A stretch of 57,090 bases of DNA, taken from positions 1 through 57,090 of the forward strand of contig NZ_QWBW01000034.1 of NCBI RefSeq assembly GCF_004117855.1, in the 5' to 3' direction. Origin of the DNA: Modicisalibacter coralii. GTDB taxonomy: Bacteria > Pseudomonadota > Gammaproteobacteria > Pseudomonadales > Halomonadaceae. The notes under the pieces are model-generated. The model saw only the letters and a program-made list of their open reading frames with translations, was not told the origin of the DNA and searched no databases. Positions 13,886 to 20,314 of this stretch are shown one piece after another. Each line of letters starts with the position of its first letter. Position 1 is the first letter of the stretch. The translations under genes and the position numbers were made by a program.

Positions 13886-14074
13886 CTAGAAGTGTCCGAG
13901 GCGCTTTGCGCGACGCCGAGATCGGCGCTTTGACGCTGCCCGTTTCGCTGTCTTTACGCTTCCCGGCCGTGGTGATGGGTAGCTATTACGGTGTAAGCTG
14001 AATCCAGTCCACGCGCTGGGAAGCTCGGCACTGAATGCCGCAAGCATCCCGCCCATGAGGGCCAACCGCTTCAT
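13886..14074 (-). CDS. small basic protein with N-terminal hydrophobic segment
   Basis: 62 aa: MKRLALMGGMLAAFSAELPS is signal- or anchor-like, and the rest is very basic (VKTAKRAASKRRSRRRAKRL). Start 14074 has AGGAGG 5 nt ahead; the frame upstream runs through terminators and is not coding. Possibly an exported cationic peptide. Confidence 0.5.
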   Translation of the reverse strand: MKRLALMGGMLAAFSAELPSAWTGFSLHRNSYPSPRPGSVKTAKRAASKRRSRRRAKRLGHF

Positions 14075-14090
14075 ACGACCTCCTGGCAAT

Positions 14091-14112
14091 AAAAAGCCCG
14101 CACTGGGCGGGC
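14091..14112 (-). terminator. intrinsic terminator
   Basis: Read leftward: GCCCGC, short loop, GCGGGC, then TTTTT. Lies directly upstream of the gene starting at 14074. Confidence 0.8.
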
Positions 14113-14203
14113 GAAGGGTTGTGCTGATCTTTTGGGTGAGCGCTGCCGCACGCGGTTGCCTAGCCGCGTGTGATGAGGCATGCATCAACGGGAACGCTCA
14201 CTC

Positions 14204-14228
14204 AAAAAAGCCCCGAGGGGATCGGGGC
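14204..14228 (-). terminator. intrinsic terminator after the tRNA-like element
   Basis: Read leftward: GCCCCGA, loop, TCGGGGC, TTTTTT. It lies 23 bp downstream of the tRNA-like element. The 75 bp between this and the next terminator hold no gene that I can see. Confidence 0.85.
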
Positions 14229-14250
14229 AAACGCAGGGATCGAACAGTAG

Positions 14251-14397
14251 GTATCGGGATGGGGTTTGCCCGGAGTCGAACCGGGGCTCACGACTTACAG
14301 CCGTCGCAAGGTCCCCAAGCGCTTCGCGTGCACACTCCACGCTGGTCTACTTGCTAGCATCAATCCGAACAGATGCTTTCAAACCCCATCCCAATAC
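14251..14397 (-). ncRNA. tRNA-like structured RNA 1 (GTA anticodon loop, enlarged 5' half)
   Basis: The leftward strand closes with an 18-bp stem having one mismatch (14251-14268 with 14380-14397) that includes an acceptor-like GGGGTTTG/CAAACCCC. Near its 3' side are a perfect T arm (CCCGG, TTCGACT, CCGGG) and a loop CTGTAAG, as in tRNA-Tyr (GTA). Between the acceptor 5' strand and that loop lie about 80 nt instead of about 25, with extra hairpins (AGCATC/GATGCT, GCGTG/CACGC). It may be a degenerate or expanded tRNA, or an RNA that mimics one. Confidence 0.55.
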
Positions 14398-14429
14398 CCA
14401 CTGCCGTGCAATGGGTGGGTGCTGGCGGG

Positions 14430-14594
14430 CTAATAGCCCATGCAGTCGTTGCAAGCTGCCTCCGCCGCACCCTCCGCTTCTTGCCGGGCTTCGGCTCTCA
14501 GGTCGGCCAACTGACTGTACATCTCGTGCATGTCAATGAAGCCGTCTTCGTACTCCTGCTCTATCTGATCTGCCGCTTTATCGAACCAGTTCAT
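14430..14594 (-). CDS. 54-aa phage protein
   Basis: MNWFDKAADQIEQEYEDGFI then DMHEMYSQLADLRAEARQEA, ending CNDCMGY. This matches a recurring type of small acidic phage protein. GGAGGGTGT precedes ATG 14594. Lies between two structured RNA elements in the PL-proximal region. Function unknown. Confidence 0.65.
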   Translation of the reverse strand: MNWFDKAADQIEQEYEDGFIDMHEMYSQLADLRAEARQEAEGAAEAACNDCMGY

Positions 14595-14635
14595 ACACCC
14601 TCCTATTAATCCGCCCTGCTCTGCGGGGCGGTGTG

Positions 14636-14827
14636 TTATGCCGGTTCAAAGCACCGGGCTTTTACCCACAGTTCGTCGCCGTCGTTATCCACAACACGGA
14701 TAGGCATTGCGGCGTCGTCGAGATCAACCCGGCTGACTACATACTCATTGCCTTTCGTGAAGTAATCTCCCAACTCGAAATCCGTGGATAGGCACCTCGC
14801 CTTACCTCCAACTGTGTACTCACACAT
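14636..14827 (-). CDS. small SH3-like phage protein
   Basis: 63 aa, beta-rich (YTVGGKARCLSTDFELGDYF, GNEYVVSRVDLDD, DELWVKARCFEP), like the compact SH3-type barrels often encoded in phage early regions. AGGAGGAGATGAGAC precedes ATG 14827. A GC hairpin (14611-14632) follows its stop. Function unknown. Confidence 0.65.
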   Translation of the reverse strand: MCEYTVGGKARCLSTDFELGDYFTKGNEYVVSRVDLDDAAMPIRVVDNDGDELWVKARCFEPA

Positions 14828-14892
14828 GTCTCATCTCCTCCTGTCTCTGCCATCCATCTAACGCCTCATCGAAGCGCTATATCGTGATGATG

Positions 14893-14995
14893 CATCTGGA
14901 AGGGCTGGCTATGGGCAAGTCGTGACAATTTCACGACTATGGGTTGCAGAGGCCAAAATAGCGTGCTTTCCGCGCAGGCCCAACCCTTCCAGATG
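14893..14995. ncRNA. structured element A, closed by CATCTGGAAGGG/CCCTTCCAGATG
   Basis: A 12-bp perfect closing stem (14893-14904 with 14984-14995) encloses about 80 nt with further hairpins, notably AGTCGTGA/TCACGACT and GGCC/GGCC arms. The same closing sequence, including flanking GCT and AAC, closes element B at 16464-16564. No ORF of note lies inside. The transcribed strand is presumably leftward, as for its neighbours, but strand is not determined. Confidence 0.55.
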
Positions 14996-15034
14996 GACAG
15001 ATATTCCGGCCTCTGCCCAGGGCGCTTGGCCGCA

Positions 15035-15643
15035 CTACGCAGCGGACCTCGATCCATCGAGGTAGTCTTCGGCGTTCTGCTTGTTGGCTCGCTCCACAGC
15101 GGCGTCAAACTCGCCACCGGTGATCTCAGTAAACGGAACGCCTTTCGGCTCGGCATGTGCAGCGAAATAGACCGCGCCGGCCTCATAGTCAGCCGCCATG
15201 CTGGCACCGCCGAACATGAGGTCGATCTGTCGATGTCCGGCAATCAACCATTGATCGTCACGGCTAATCTTCGGGCACTGATTGACTATCTCGTCCCAGC
15301 GCTTATGCATTTCTCGCAGGCGTTCGCGGTTTTCAGCGTTCGCCTTGCCTTTCAGCGCACTTGGCGTGCGCAAGTTGGAGTGATGCGGATAGTGGCGATC
15401 GGGTTTTCGCCACAATTCGGCATCCTCGCGAGACGGGTAGTTGTTTAGCTTCAGACCGGCTACGTATACGCCCTCGCGAAACACCACCGCTCCATCGAAT
15501 TCATCCTCTAGCGGTTTGACCGCTTCCGATAACTCCTTGCGCTTTTTGACGTGGGCCAACATGGCACCAATTGGCGTCCCGTGCTCTGCCAGCTCGTGGC
15601 CTTCTGGATACGGCTGATCTAGCTTGAAGTAACGCTTGCTCAT
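15035..15643 (-). CDS. hypothetical phage protein (202 aa)
   Basis: Starts MSKRYFKLDQPYPEGHELAE behind GAGGAGGAAGT at 15643. Contains GTPIGAMLAHVKKRKELSEA, GLKLNNYPSREDAELWRKPD and a C-terminal AAVERANKQNAEDYLDG. Reads as a complete globular protein but I recognise no family. Its leader contains a hairpin and the GGATTCAGAGGAGGA motif shared with 15811-15948. Confidence 0.6.
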   Translation of the reverse strand: MSKRYFKLDQPYPEGHELAEHGTPIGAMLAHVKKRKELSEAVKPLEDEFDGAVVFREGVYVAGLKLNNYPSREDAELWRKPDRHYPHHSNLRTPSALKGKANAENRERLREMHKRWDEIVNQCPKISRDDQWLIAGHRQIDLMFGGASMAADYEAGAVYFAAHAEPKGVPFTEITGGEFDAAVERANKQNAEDYLDGSRSAA

Positions 15644-15691
15644 ACTTCCTCCTCCTCTGAATCCATCAACGCACTCGCTGAATGCACTCAT

Positions 15692-15722
15692 GGATGCGCC
15701 CTGACTTTGCCAAGGCGCATCC
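15692..15722 (-). other. intergenic hairpin, GCGCC/GGCGC family
   Basis: GGATGCGCC, CTGACTTTGCCAA, GGCGCATCC: 9-bp perfect stem. Stem core and loop (GCGCCCTG.. CCAAGGCGC) recur at 16305-16327. No T run, so processing or leader function is as likely as termination. Confidence 0.55.
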
Positions 15723-15810
15723 CAGGGAGTCATCTGATCTAAGATCATGGCGTATTTCTGTCATAGCGCCCGCCTGCAATCTCGCTCCGCGTTGCGAGTA
15801 GTTGCGGCGC

Positions 15811-15948
15811 TCACCTACTATCCACTTCCCGATGACGTTTCAGCTTAGGTGCCGGCGTGGCGCGCTCAGCGCTCATAACCGGCGATTTCACCATCAGCGG
15901 TCGCGGTTCCGCTGTCGTCATCAGGAAGAACAGCCAGATATCAAACAT
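15811..15948 (-). CDS. 45-aa membrane-anchored peptide
   Basis: Starts MFDIWLFFLMTTAEPRPLMV behind GAGGAGGAGAGCCG. Short hydrophobic N-terminus, basic C-terminus (PAPKLKRHREVDSR). Shares its leader motif with the gene 15035-15643. Function unknown. Confidence 0.5.
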   Translation of the reverse strand: MFDIWLFFLMTTAEPRPLMVKSPVMSAERATPAPKLKRHREVDSR

Positions 15949-16001
15949 CGGCTCTCCTCCTCTGAATCCCGAAACCGACTCATCGAATCGGCTTGGGGAT
16001 G

Positions 16002-16020
16002 GCCCCTGATCGCCAGGGGC
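16002..16020 (-). other. intergenic hairpin
   Basis: GCCCCTG, five-base loop, CAGGGGC. Perfect 7-bp stem directly upstream of the gene 15811-15948 and downstream of 16032-16253; no T run. Confidence 0.5.
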
Positions 16021-16031
16021 TGCTGGTCGGA

Positions 16032-16253
16032 TCATTCACTTTTCTCGGGACTTAATCGGTAGGCGACAATATCGCCATCCATTCCGTCGTGTTGCCAGAT
16101 TTCAGCCATGCCATACCCTTCGCTATCCTCCTCCCAGGAGGGCAAACCTGCATGGAGACGGGTCCCGTAATCCCCATCGCGCAGCTTCACATCGACCAGA
16201 GTTCCAACTTTTACTGGACACTCGCCTCCGCTCCACTCAATCCACTCGCTCAT
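16032..16253 (-). CDS. small phage protein, first gene after PL
   Basis: 73 aa: SEWIEWSGGECPVKVGTLVD, DYGTRLHAGLPSWEEDSEGY, GDIVAYRLSPE. This is a very common type of small beta protein in phage accessory regions, function unknown. GGGAGGTGAGAG precedes ATG 16253. Confidence 0.7.
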   Translation of the reverse strand: MSEWIEWSGGECPVKVGTLVDVKLRDGDYGTRLHAGLPSWEEDSEGYGMAEIWQHDGMDGDIVAYRLSPEKSE

Positions 16254-16304
16254 CTCTCACCTCCCTTCAACAAAAACGACCTGCCCATCAAGCCGCTTTG
16301 GAAG

Positions 16305-16327
16305 GCGCCCTGGCATCACCAAGGCGC
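16305..16327 (-). other. intergenic hairpin, same family as 15692-15722
   Basis: GCGCC, CTGGCATCACCAA, GGCGC. Lies just 3' of the tRNA-like element 2 on the leftward transcript. Confidence 0.5.
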
Positions 16328-16333
16328 TGAATC

Positions 16334-16449
16334 TGGCAGCCAGTGGGGGATTCGAACCCGAAGAAACCGCACACCATGCGCGAGCGGATAGCAGCTTCAC
16401 CATGTTCCTGACGCAAATTCAGGCGCTTTACCGTTAAGCTAACTGGCTG
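16334..16449 (-). tRNA. tRNA-like RNA 2 with encoded CCA and oversized variable region
   Basis: Leftward strand: acceptor CAGCCAGT paired with ACTGGCTG (8 bp), followed by encoded CCA; D arm GCTT, AACGGTA, AAGC; anticodon arm CCTGA, ATTTGCG, TCAGG. The T loop GGGTTCGAATCCC is present but only three base pairs of its stem hold. Between anticodon and T arms lie about 46 nt instead of 4-24, including a repeated CATGGTG. A strict 7-nt loop gives anticodon TTG, with an unusual C37. Possibly a tRNA with an insertion, or no longer functional. Confidence 0.6.
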
Positions 16450-16463
16450 ATTGTGATGCGGTT

Positions 16464-16564
16464 GCATCTGGAAGGGCTATTGGCAGTCGTCTCGCTCAGG
16501 CTTTGCTTGCCATCGGCTGGGGTTTATCCATCCCCTTGCGACACTTCATAACCCTTCCAGATGC
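16464..16564. ncRNA. structured element B, same closing stem as element A
   Basis: GCATCTGGAAGGG (16464-16476) pairs perfectly with CCCTTCCAGATGC (16552-16564). The inside has TGGCA/TGCCA and GGGG/CCCC arms and little resemblance to the inside of element A. Begins 15 bp upstream of tRNA-like RNA 2 on the leftward transcript. An 8-bp hairpin (GATGCCCA/TGGGCATC, 16561-16585) overlaps its edge. Confidence 0.55.
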
Positions 16565-16838
16565 CCACTCTCTCGAATGGGCATCACTCACACGTCGCGG
16601 CATCGCTTACTGCCAGCGCTCACCGGGGTCTACCCGTCTATCGCGCTACGCTGGTGGCTAGCCTCGCGGCATGGGCCAGCGCCCCGCTAGGGAGCGACGT
16701 GTTCGCCTACTCGGCACTTGCCGGTAGTCGCCCCTTATACCCGGGGAGGGATTGTCAGCTTGTAAAAGAGCCTGCTGTTGTCCGGTCAGCATCCGGTGGG
16801 CTTCCTGCCCTGGCGTTTCCGCCGTGTCCATGCCTCAA
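16565..16838. other. non-coding leader of the leftward operon
   Basis: Between PL and element B. An open plus-strand frame (16561-16845) exists, but it lacks a ribosome binding site and runs against PL. I see no convincing gene; the stretch probably forms the 5' untranslated leader, GC-rich with several short inverted repeats. Confidence 0.5.
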
Positions 16839-16867
16839 ACTGTAAGCATGCTGATAGAAAGAGTCAA
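16839..16867 (-). promoter_or_regulatory. PL promoter with operator
   Basis: Leftward: -35 TTGACT, 17-bp spacer ending CAGCATGCT, -10 TACAGT. The spacer end and -10 match PR (CAGCATGCT then TACAAT), so the same repressor motif AGCATGCTTACA overlaps both -10 boxes. It would drive the leftward early genes from 16253 on. Confidence 0.75.
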
Positions 16868-16932
16868 GCAATCTGACAGCAATTTTTCAGCTTGCTGACA
16901 ACTCACTGAAATTGCTGAAAAGGCGGGCAAAG

Positions 16933-16957
16933 AAAAACCCGCCTCAAGGGGCGGGTT
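16933..16957 (-). terminator. terminator of the repressor gene
   Basis: Read leftward: CCCGCC, loop, GGCGGG, TTTTTC; 30 bp after the cI stop. On the plus strand the hairpin is followed by TTTCTC, so it may work both ways. Confidence 0.8.
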
Positions 16958-16989
16958 TCTCAATCAAGTGGTGGGGGGGGGTGCCGCAG

Positions 16990-17670
16990 TTACGGCGTAT
17001 GGCGTGAGGGTTTTGCGATGGCGCCGACGTAATGAATGCGGTCTACCTGGTCTTCGAAGAGGTATAGGGGCTCGAAGTCGTCATTGATGCTATCGAACCG
17101 GTACTGGCCATCACGCAACCAAATGTAAGTCTTGATCATGCATTGGCCATCAGCGGTGCAGATCAGGACCTCGTCGCCGGCAACGTAATCGTGGTTTGGC
17201 TCAACGATGACGTACTCGTTGTGCTTGATGCGGGGTTTCATGCTGTTGCCAACAACACGAAGTCCATAGGCATCCTTGTCGCTGCTTTGAATCATGATGT
17301 AGCCATCGCCCATCTCGACCGGATAGTCAAGCGCCTCAAAGTATCCTTCAGGTCCTAGCTGGGCAATACCTTTGACTGGCACGCGCCCCATACCGATCGC
17401 GAATGGCTCACCAGAAACGTTGGAATCGAATTGCGCCGGATGCTGCGACACGTTGGATGCAAGCATGTCCCCTCGCCCATCCACGAGCCACGTATACGAC
17501 ACCCCGGTAACCCTGGCCAGCCTGAGCAGTTTCTCGGCCTTGGGCGCCTTTGTTTGACCGCTCAACCACTGGTTGACGGCAGATGGGCGGACACTGCACT
17601 GCCGGGCTACCTCGCTCTGGCTGAGGTGGCTGTGCTGGATGGCCCGTCTGATTCGCTCGCTAATCTCCAT
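16990..17670 (-). CDS. cI: CI-like repressor with S24 peptidase domain
   Basis: 226 aa. Residues 1-60 form an HTH_3 domain (HLSQSEVARQCSVRPSAVNQ, WLSGQTKAPKAEKLL). The C-terminal half is a LexA/S24 domain with the Ser in RVVGNSMKPRI and the Lys in QCMIKTYIWL. A classical Ala-Gly cleavage pair is not obvious, so RecA-stimulated self-cleavage is uncertain. ATG 17670 lies 7 nt after a -10 box with no Shine-Dalgarno sequence, suggesting a leaderless mRNA as for lambda cI from PRM. It should bind operators at PL and PR and keep lysogeny. Confidence 0.9.
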   Translation of the reverse strand: MEISERIRRAIQHSHLSQSEVARQCSVRPSAVNQWLSGQTKAPKAEKLLRLARVTGVSYTWLVDGRGDMLASNVSQHPAQFDSNVSGEPFAIGMGRVPVKGIAQLGPEGYFEALDYPVEMGDGYIMIQSSDKDAYGLRVVGNSMKPRIKHNEYVIVEPNHDYVAGDEVLICTADGQCMIKTYIWLRDGQYRFDSINDDFEPLYLFEDQVDRIHYVGAIAKPSRHTP

Positions 17671-17699
17671 ATCAGCAATCTTACAAGCGCGCATTGTCA
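17671..17699 (-). promoter_or_regulatory. PRM promoter and operator
   Basis: Leftward -10 TAAGAT (17678-17683) with a poor -35, so activation is probably needed. The imperfect palindrome TTACAAGCG/CGCATTGTCA (about 17681-17700) overlaps it. Confidence 0.55.
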
Positions 17700-17705
17700 G
17701 GATGC

Positions 17706-17734
17706 TTGCAGATATCATTCAGCATGCTTACAAT
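17706..17734 (+). promoter_or_regulatory. PR promoter with operator
   Basis: -35 TTGCAG, 17-bp spacer ending CAGCATGCT, -10 TACAAT. The operator motif AGCATGCTTACA matches that at PL; a further related half-site ATGCTTGCA lies at 17702-17710. Confidence 0.75.
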
Positions 17735-17755
17735 CAAGTCTGAAAGGAGGCGCTT

Positions 17756-17932
17756 ATGAAGACCAAGGCAGCGATTGAACATTTCGGCACCGCAAGCGCA
17801 GTCGCGCGCGCCCTGGGGATAACGCCGCACGCGGTCATCCAATGGGGCGATGTTGTGCCGATTCGGCGCCAATACGAGCTGGAAAGAATCACCAAGGGAG
17901 AACTCAAGGCTGCGCCGTTCAAGGCGGCTTGA
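17756..17932 (+). CDS. cro: Cro-like regulator
   Basis: 58 aa: MKTKAAIEHFGTASAVARAL then GITPHAVIQWGDVVPIRRQY, a compact helix-turn-helix of the Cro type that ends in a short basic tail. AAAGGAGG before the ATG and PR just upstream. Expected to repress cI and favour lytic growth. Confidence 0.88.
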   Translation: MKTKAAIEHFGTASAVARALGITPHAVIQWGDVVPIRRQYELERITKGELKAAPFKAA

Positions 17933-17969
17933 GGGCAAGAAAGAAAAACGGACAGCAAAGGACTCAGCC

Positions 17970-18161
17970 ATGTACTCGAACCCTCGTCACCTGCGAGACC
18001 ACGAAATCAAGGCCCGCTTCGATGAAGAAACCTACGCGCTCATCGAGGCAATGGCCCGATTCCACCGGACACAGAAAGCCGTACTGATTCGCGAGCTCGT
18101 CGAATCAGCGCTCGAAAAGATGGTGTACGACGAGGATACCGCCGATCACAACGTGGCCTGA
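17970..18161 (+). CDS. ribbon-helix-helix-like small regulator
   Basis: 63 aa: DHEIKARFDEETYALIEAMA then QKAVLIRELVESALEKMV is the beta-alpha-alpha layout of Arc/MetJ-like proteins. It occupies the cII position, so a role in the lysis/lysogeny choice is possible. The longer frame upstream overlaps cro and is not used; only a weak SD (AAAGGA) precedes 17970. Confidence 0.6.
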   Translation: MYSNPRHLRDHEIKARFDEETYALIEAMARFHRTQKAVLIRELVESALEKMVYDEDTADHNVA

Positions 18162-18194
18162 AGGCCCTCTCAAGGGTCGCTACGAGGAGGCCGC

Positions 18195-18371
18195 ATGCCA
18201 GAGCAAGACGTCGCGCTTGACGCGCGCACTGCCGAACGCCTTGCGAAATACGCCAGGCAACACGGCATCACGCAAGAACAAGCGATTCAAGAACTGGTGT
18301 CCGGCGAGCTGAGAAGCCGGACAAAACCGAGGGCCTGCAAAGGGACTGTTCAGCCGTTCCGCAGGCGCTGA
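18195..18371 (+). CDS. 58-aa RHH-like protein
   Basis: MPEQDVALDARTAERLAKYA then HGITQEQAIQELVSGELRSR, similar in pattern to the preceding gene, with a basic tail (PFRRR). GAGGAGG precedes the ATG. Function unknown; possibly DNA-binding. Confidence 0.55.
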   Translation: MPEQDVALDARTAERLAKYARQHGITQEQAIQELVSGELRSRTKPRACKGTVQPFRRR

Positions 18372-18374
18372 ATA

Positions 18375-18437
18375 GGGCCTTAAAAGGCCCGGACGCGAAA
18401 AAGCCCGGCGAGCTGGGGAGCTAGGACCGGGCTTCAT
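18375..18437 (+). terminator. double hairpin with terminator
   Basis: GGGCCTT/AAGGCCC (18375-18390) followed by AAGCCCGG/CCGGGCTT (18401-18434). The T tract is short, so it may be a regulated (tR1-like) terminator before the antirepressor gene. Confidence 0.5.
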
Positions 18438-18458
18438 CACTAAGCAGATGGAGACAGT

Positions 18459-19187
18459 ATGAACGCTCTAGTCGAATCCCGCAACACTCCCACCATGACC
18501 AGCCTTGAGCTGGTTGAGTTCATCAATAGCGAGCGTGGAGAAGGTGATGCTCGGCTTCGCCATGACCATTTCATGGCCAAGGTGCCGAGAGTGCTTGGTG
18601 ACGCGGCTCCCAAATTTTTGGGAACCGATCACTACACCGCTGGCGGCGTGCTACGCGCCCGGAATATCTGTCACTTCCCCAAGCGCGAAGCCTGCCTGAT
18701 GGCCATGAGCTACAGCTACGACCTTCAGGCCAAAGTGTTTGACCGCATGACAGCGTTGGAGCAACAAGCCAGCAAGCCCGCGCTGCCCGATTTCACCGAT
18801 CCCGTCGCCGCTGCCCGCGCCTGGGCTGACGAGGTTGAGCACAAGCTGCGCGCCGAAGCCGCCCTCGAGAAAGCCAAGCCTGCCGTCGAGTTCGTTGAGC
18901 GCTATGTCTCTGCCGATTCCGGCAACAAGGGATTCCGTCAGGTCGCAAAACTTCTCAAGGCTAACGAGCGCGAGTTTCGCTCCTTCCTGAACGACCAAGG
19001 CGTCATGTACCGCCTTGGCGGCGAATGGATGCCCTACCAGAAGCATATCGACGCTGACCGCTTCGTCGTCAAGACAGGCGTCACTGATGACGGAGCGCAC
19101 TCCTACAGCCAAGCGAAATTCACCCCGAAGGGCGTCAACTGGATTGCCGGCCTTTGGGCTCAGCACAACCTGGGAGGTGGCGAATGA
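18459..19187 (+). CDS. antirepressor: Rha-type N-terminus with KilAC domain
   Basis: 242 aa. Residues 13-105 follow the Rha family (SLELVEFINSERGEGDARLR to ACLMAMSYSYDLQAKVFDRM). Residues about 130-240 match the KilAC/ANT domain (FVERYVSADSGNKGFRQVAK to SQAKFTPKGVNWIAGLW). Such proteins bind DNA or repressors and can inactivate lysogenic repressors. Its stop overlaps the next ATG (ATGA). Confidence 0.85.
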   Translation: MNALVESRNTPTMTSLELVEFINSERGEGDARLRHDHFMAKVPRVLGDAAPKFLGTDHYTAGGVLRARNICHFPKREACLMAMSYSYDLQAKVFDRMTALEQQASKPALPDFTDPVAAARAWADEVEHKLRAEAALEKAKPAVEFVERYVSADSGNKGFRQVAKLLKANEREFRSFLNDQGVMYRLGGEWMPYQKHIDADRFVVKTGVTDDGAHSYSQAKFTPKGVNWIAGLWAQHNLGGGE

Positions 19188-20314
19188 GCAATCTCGCGTA
19201 CCTTCCGGGGCATGCTCCTGATTCGGCGCAGAAATCCGCCAAGGGGCCTCAAGTGGAAGATGGCTACACCCGCATCGCCAACGAGCTGTACGAGGTCGTG
19301 AACAACGCTCACGCCTTCCCGGTCACGTTGACCCAGCTTCGCATCGTCCATGCCGTTATCCGTCGCACCTATGGCTTCAACAAGACCATGGACGCCCTGG
19401 CTGATACTCAGATCGCAGCCGATACCGGCATCCCTCGCCAGAAGGTAAACCCGGCCAAGCACGCCCTCATCGCCATGAAGGTTCTAGTGCTGTCCGAGGA
19501 TGGACGGAAGATCGGGATCAACAAGGCATACGACCAGTGGGATTTCAGTGCTCGCCCTGAGAAAAAAGCACCTCAGCGCAAAGCAAAGTCAGATGGTGAC
19601 ACTGTCACCAAAAAGGTGACACAGAGCGTCACCAAATCGGGTACACACAAAAGACAGAAAGACACTAACTCTACTGACGTAGAGTTAGGTGCGCCAAAAT
19701 CATCGCGCAACGACATCGACTTCTCGGAATTCGCTGCAGACGTTGACGAGCAGACGCTTCGCGACTTTGCCAAACACCGGAAGGCCATGCGCAAACCGCT
19801 CACTCAGCGTGCGCTGCGCTCCATCGTGAAGCTCGCCAAACGTTGCCAGGATCAAGTTGGCGTTTCAGTCGATGACGCACTTGACGTCGCCATGGCGTCT
19901 GGGTGGATGAAAGTCGAGCCCCAATGGCTCATCAATGCCGGATACGGCAAGGGCGTCATTAGCGAAAACGGCGCCCCAGCCTGCCCCCATGCCGACATCC
20001 TGGCCATCTGGGACGAGACATGCGCCCAGTACAAGGGCAAAGCGCCGAACCTGCTGGACTGGCAGGGCACCAAGTCTGCCGAAGCCCTGGCCGAGCGTTG
20101 GGCCGAGTTCTACAACGTCGAGGTCAACGGAAAGGTTCGTTACGACTCGTTGGAATCCGGCCTGGCGTGGTGGCGAATGGCGCTAAGTCGCATCGCCAGC
20201 CTCTCCAATTTCCGTCAGTCCGACGCGACCATCTGGGACGTGTTCTACAAGACGCGCTTCAGCAAGGCCGCCAACGGCAACCTGCCGACTCAGTCAGGGG
20301 GTGCCGTACGATGA
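19184..20314 (+). CDS. replication initiator (phage replication protein O-like)
   Basis: 376 aa. The N-terminal winged helix (DGYTRIANELYEVVNNAHAF to GFNKTMDALADTQIAADTGI, PRQKVNPAKHALI) is that of lambda O-like initiators; a polar linker with repeated Thr-Lys follows; the C-terminal region would contact the helicase. It is directly followed by and overlaps dnaB. Possible origin iterons within the gene were not obvious by eye. Confidence 0.85.
   Translation: MSNLAYLPGHAPDSAQKSAKGPQVEDGYTRIANELYEVVNNAHAFPVTLTQLRIVHAVIRRTYGFNKTMDALADTQIAADTGIPRQKVNPAKHALIAMKVLVLSEDGRKIGINKAYDQWDFSARPEKKAPQRKAKSDGDTVTKKVTQSVTKSGTHKRQKDTNSTDVELGAPKSSRNDIDFSEFAADVDEQTLRDFAKHRKAMRKPLTQRALRSIVKLAKRCQDQVGVSVDDALDVAMASGWMKVEPQWLINAGYGKGVISENGAPACPHADILAIWDETCAQYKGKAPNLLDWQGTKSAEALAERWAEFYNVEVNGKVRYDSLESGLAWWRMALSRIASLSNFRQSDATIWDVFYKTRFSKAANGNLPTQSGGAVR

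Noticed and set aside
14866-15243. 125-codon leftward ORF across element A
   Set aside because: It overlaps the well-supported gene 15035-15643 and the structured element, with shadow-like composition.
14893-16564. Elements A and B as miniature transposons (MITEs)
   Set aside because: Only the terminal 13-14 nt match, interiors differ and no clear target duplications flank them.
16561-16845. 94-codon plus-strand ORF downstream of cI
   Set aside because: No ribosome binding site, opposite to PL, and the region is better explained as the PL leader and a hairpin.
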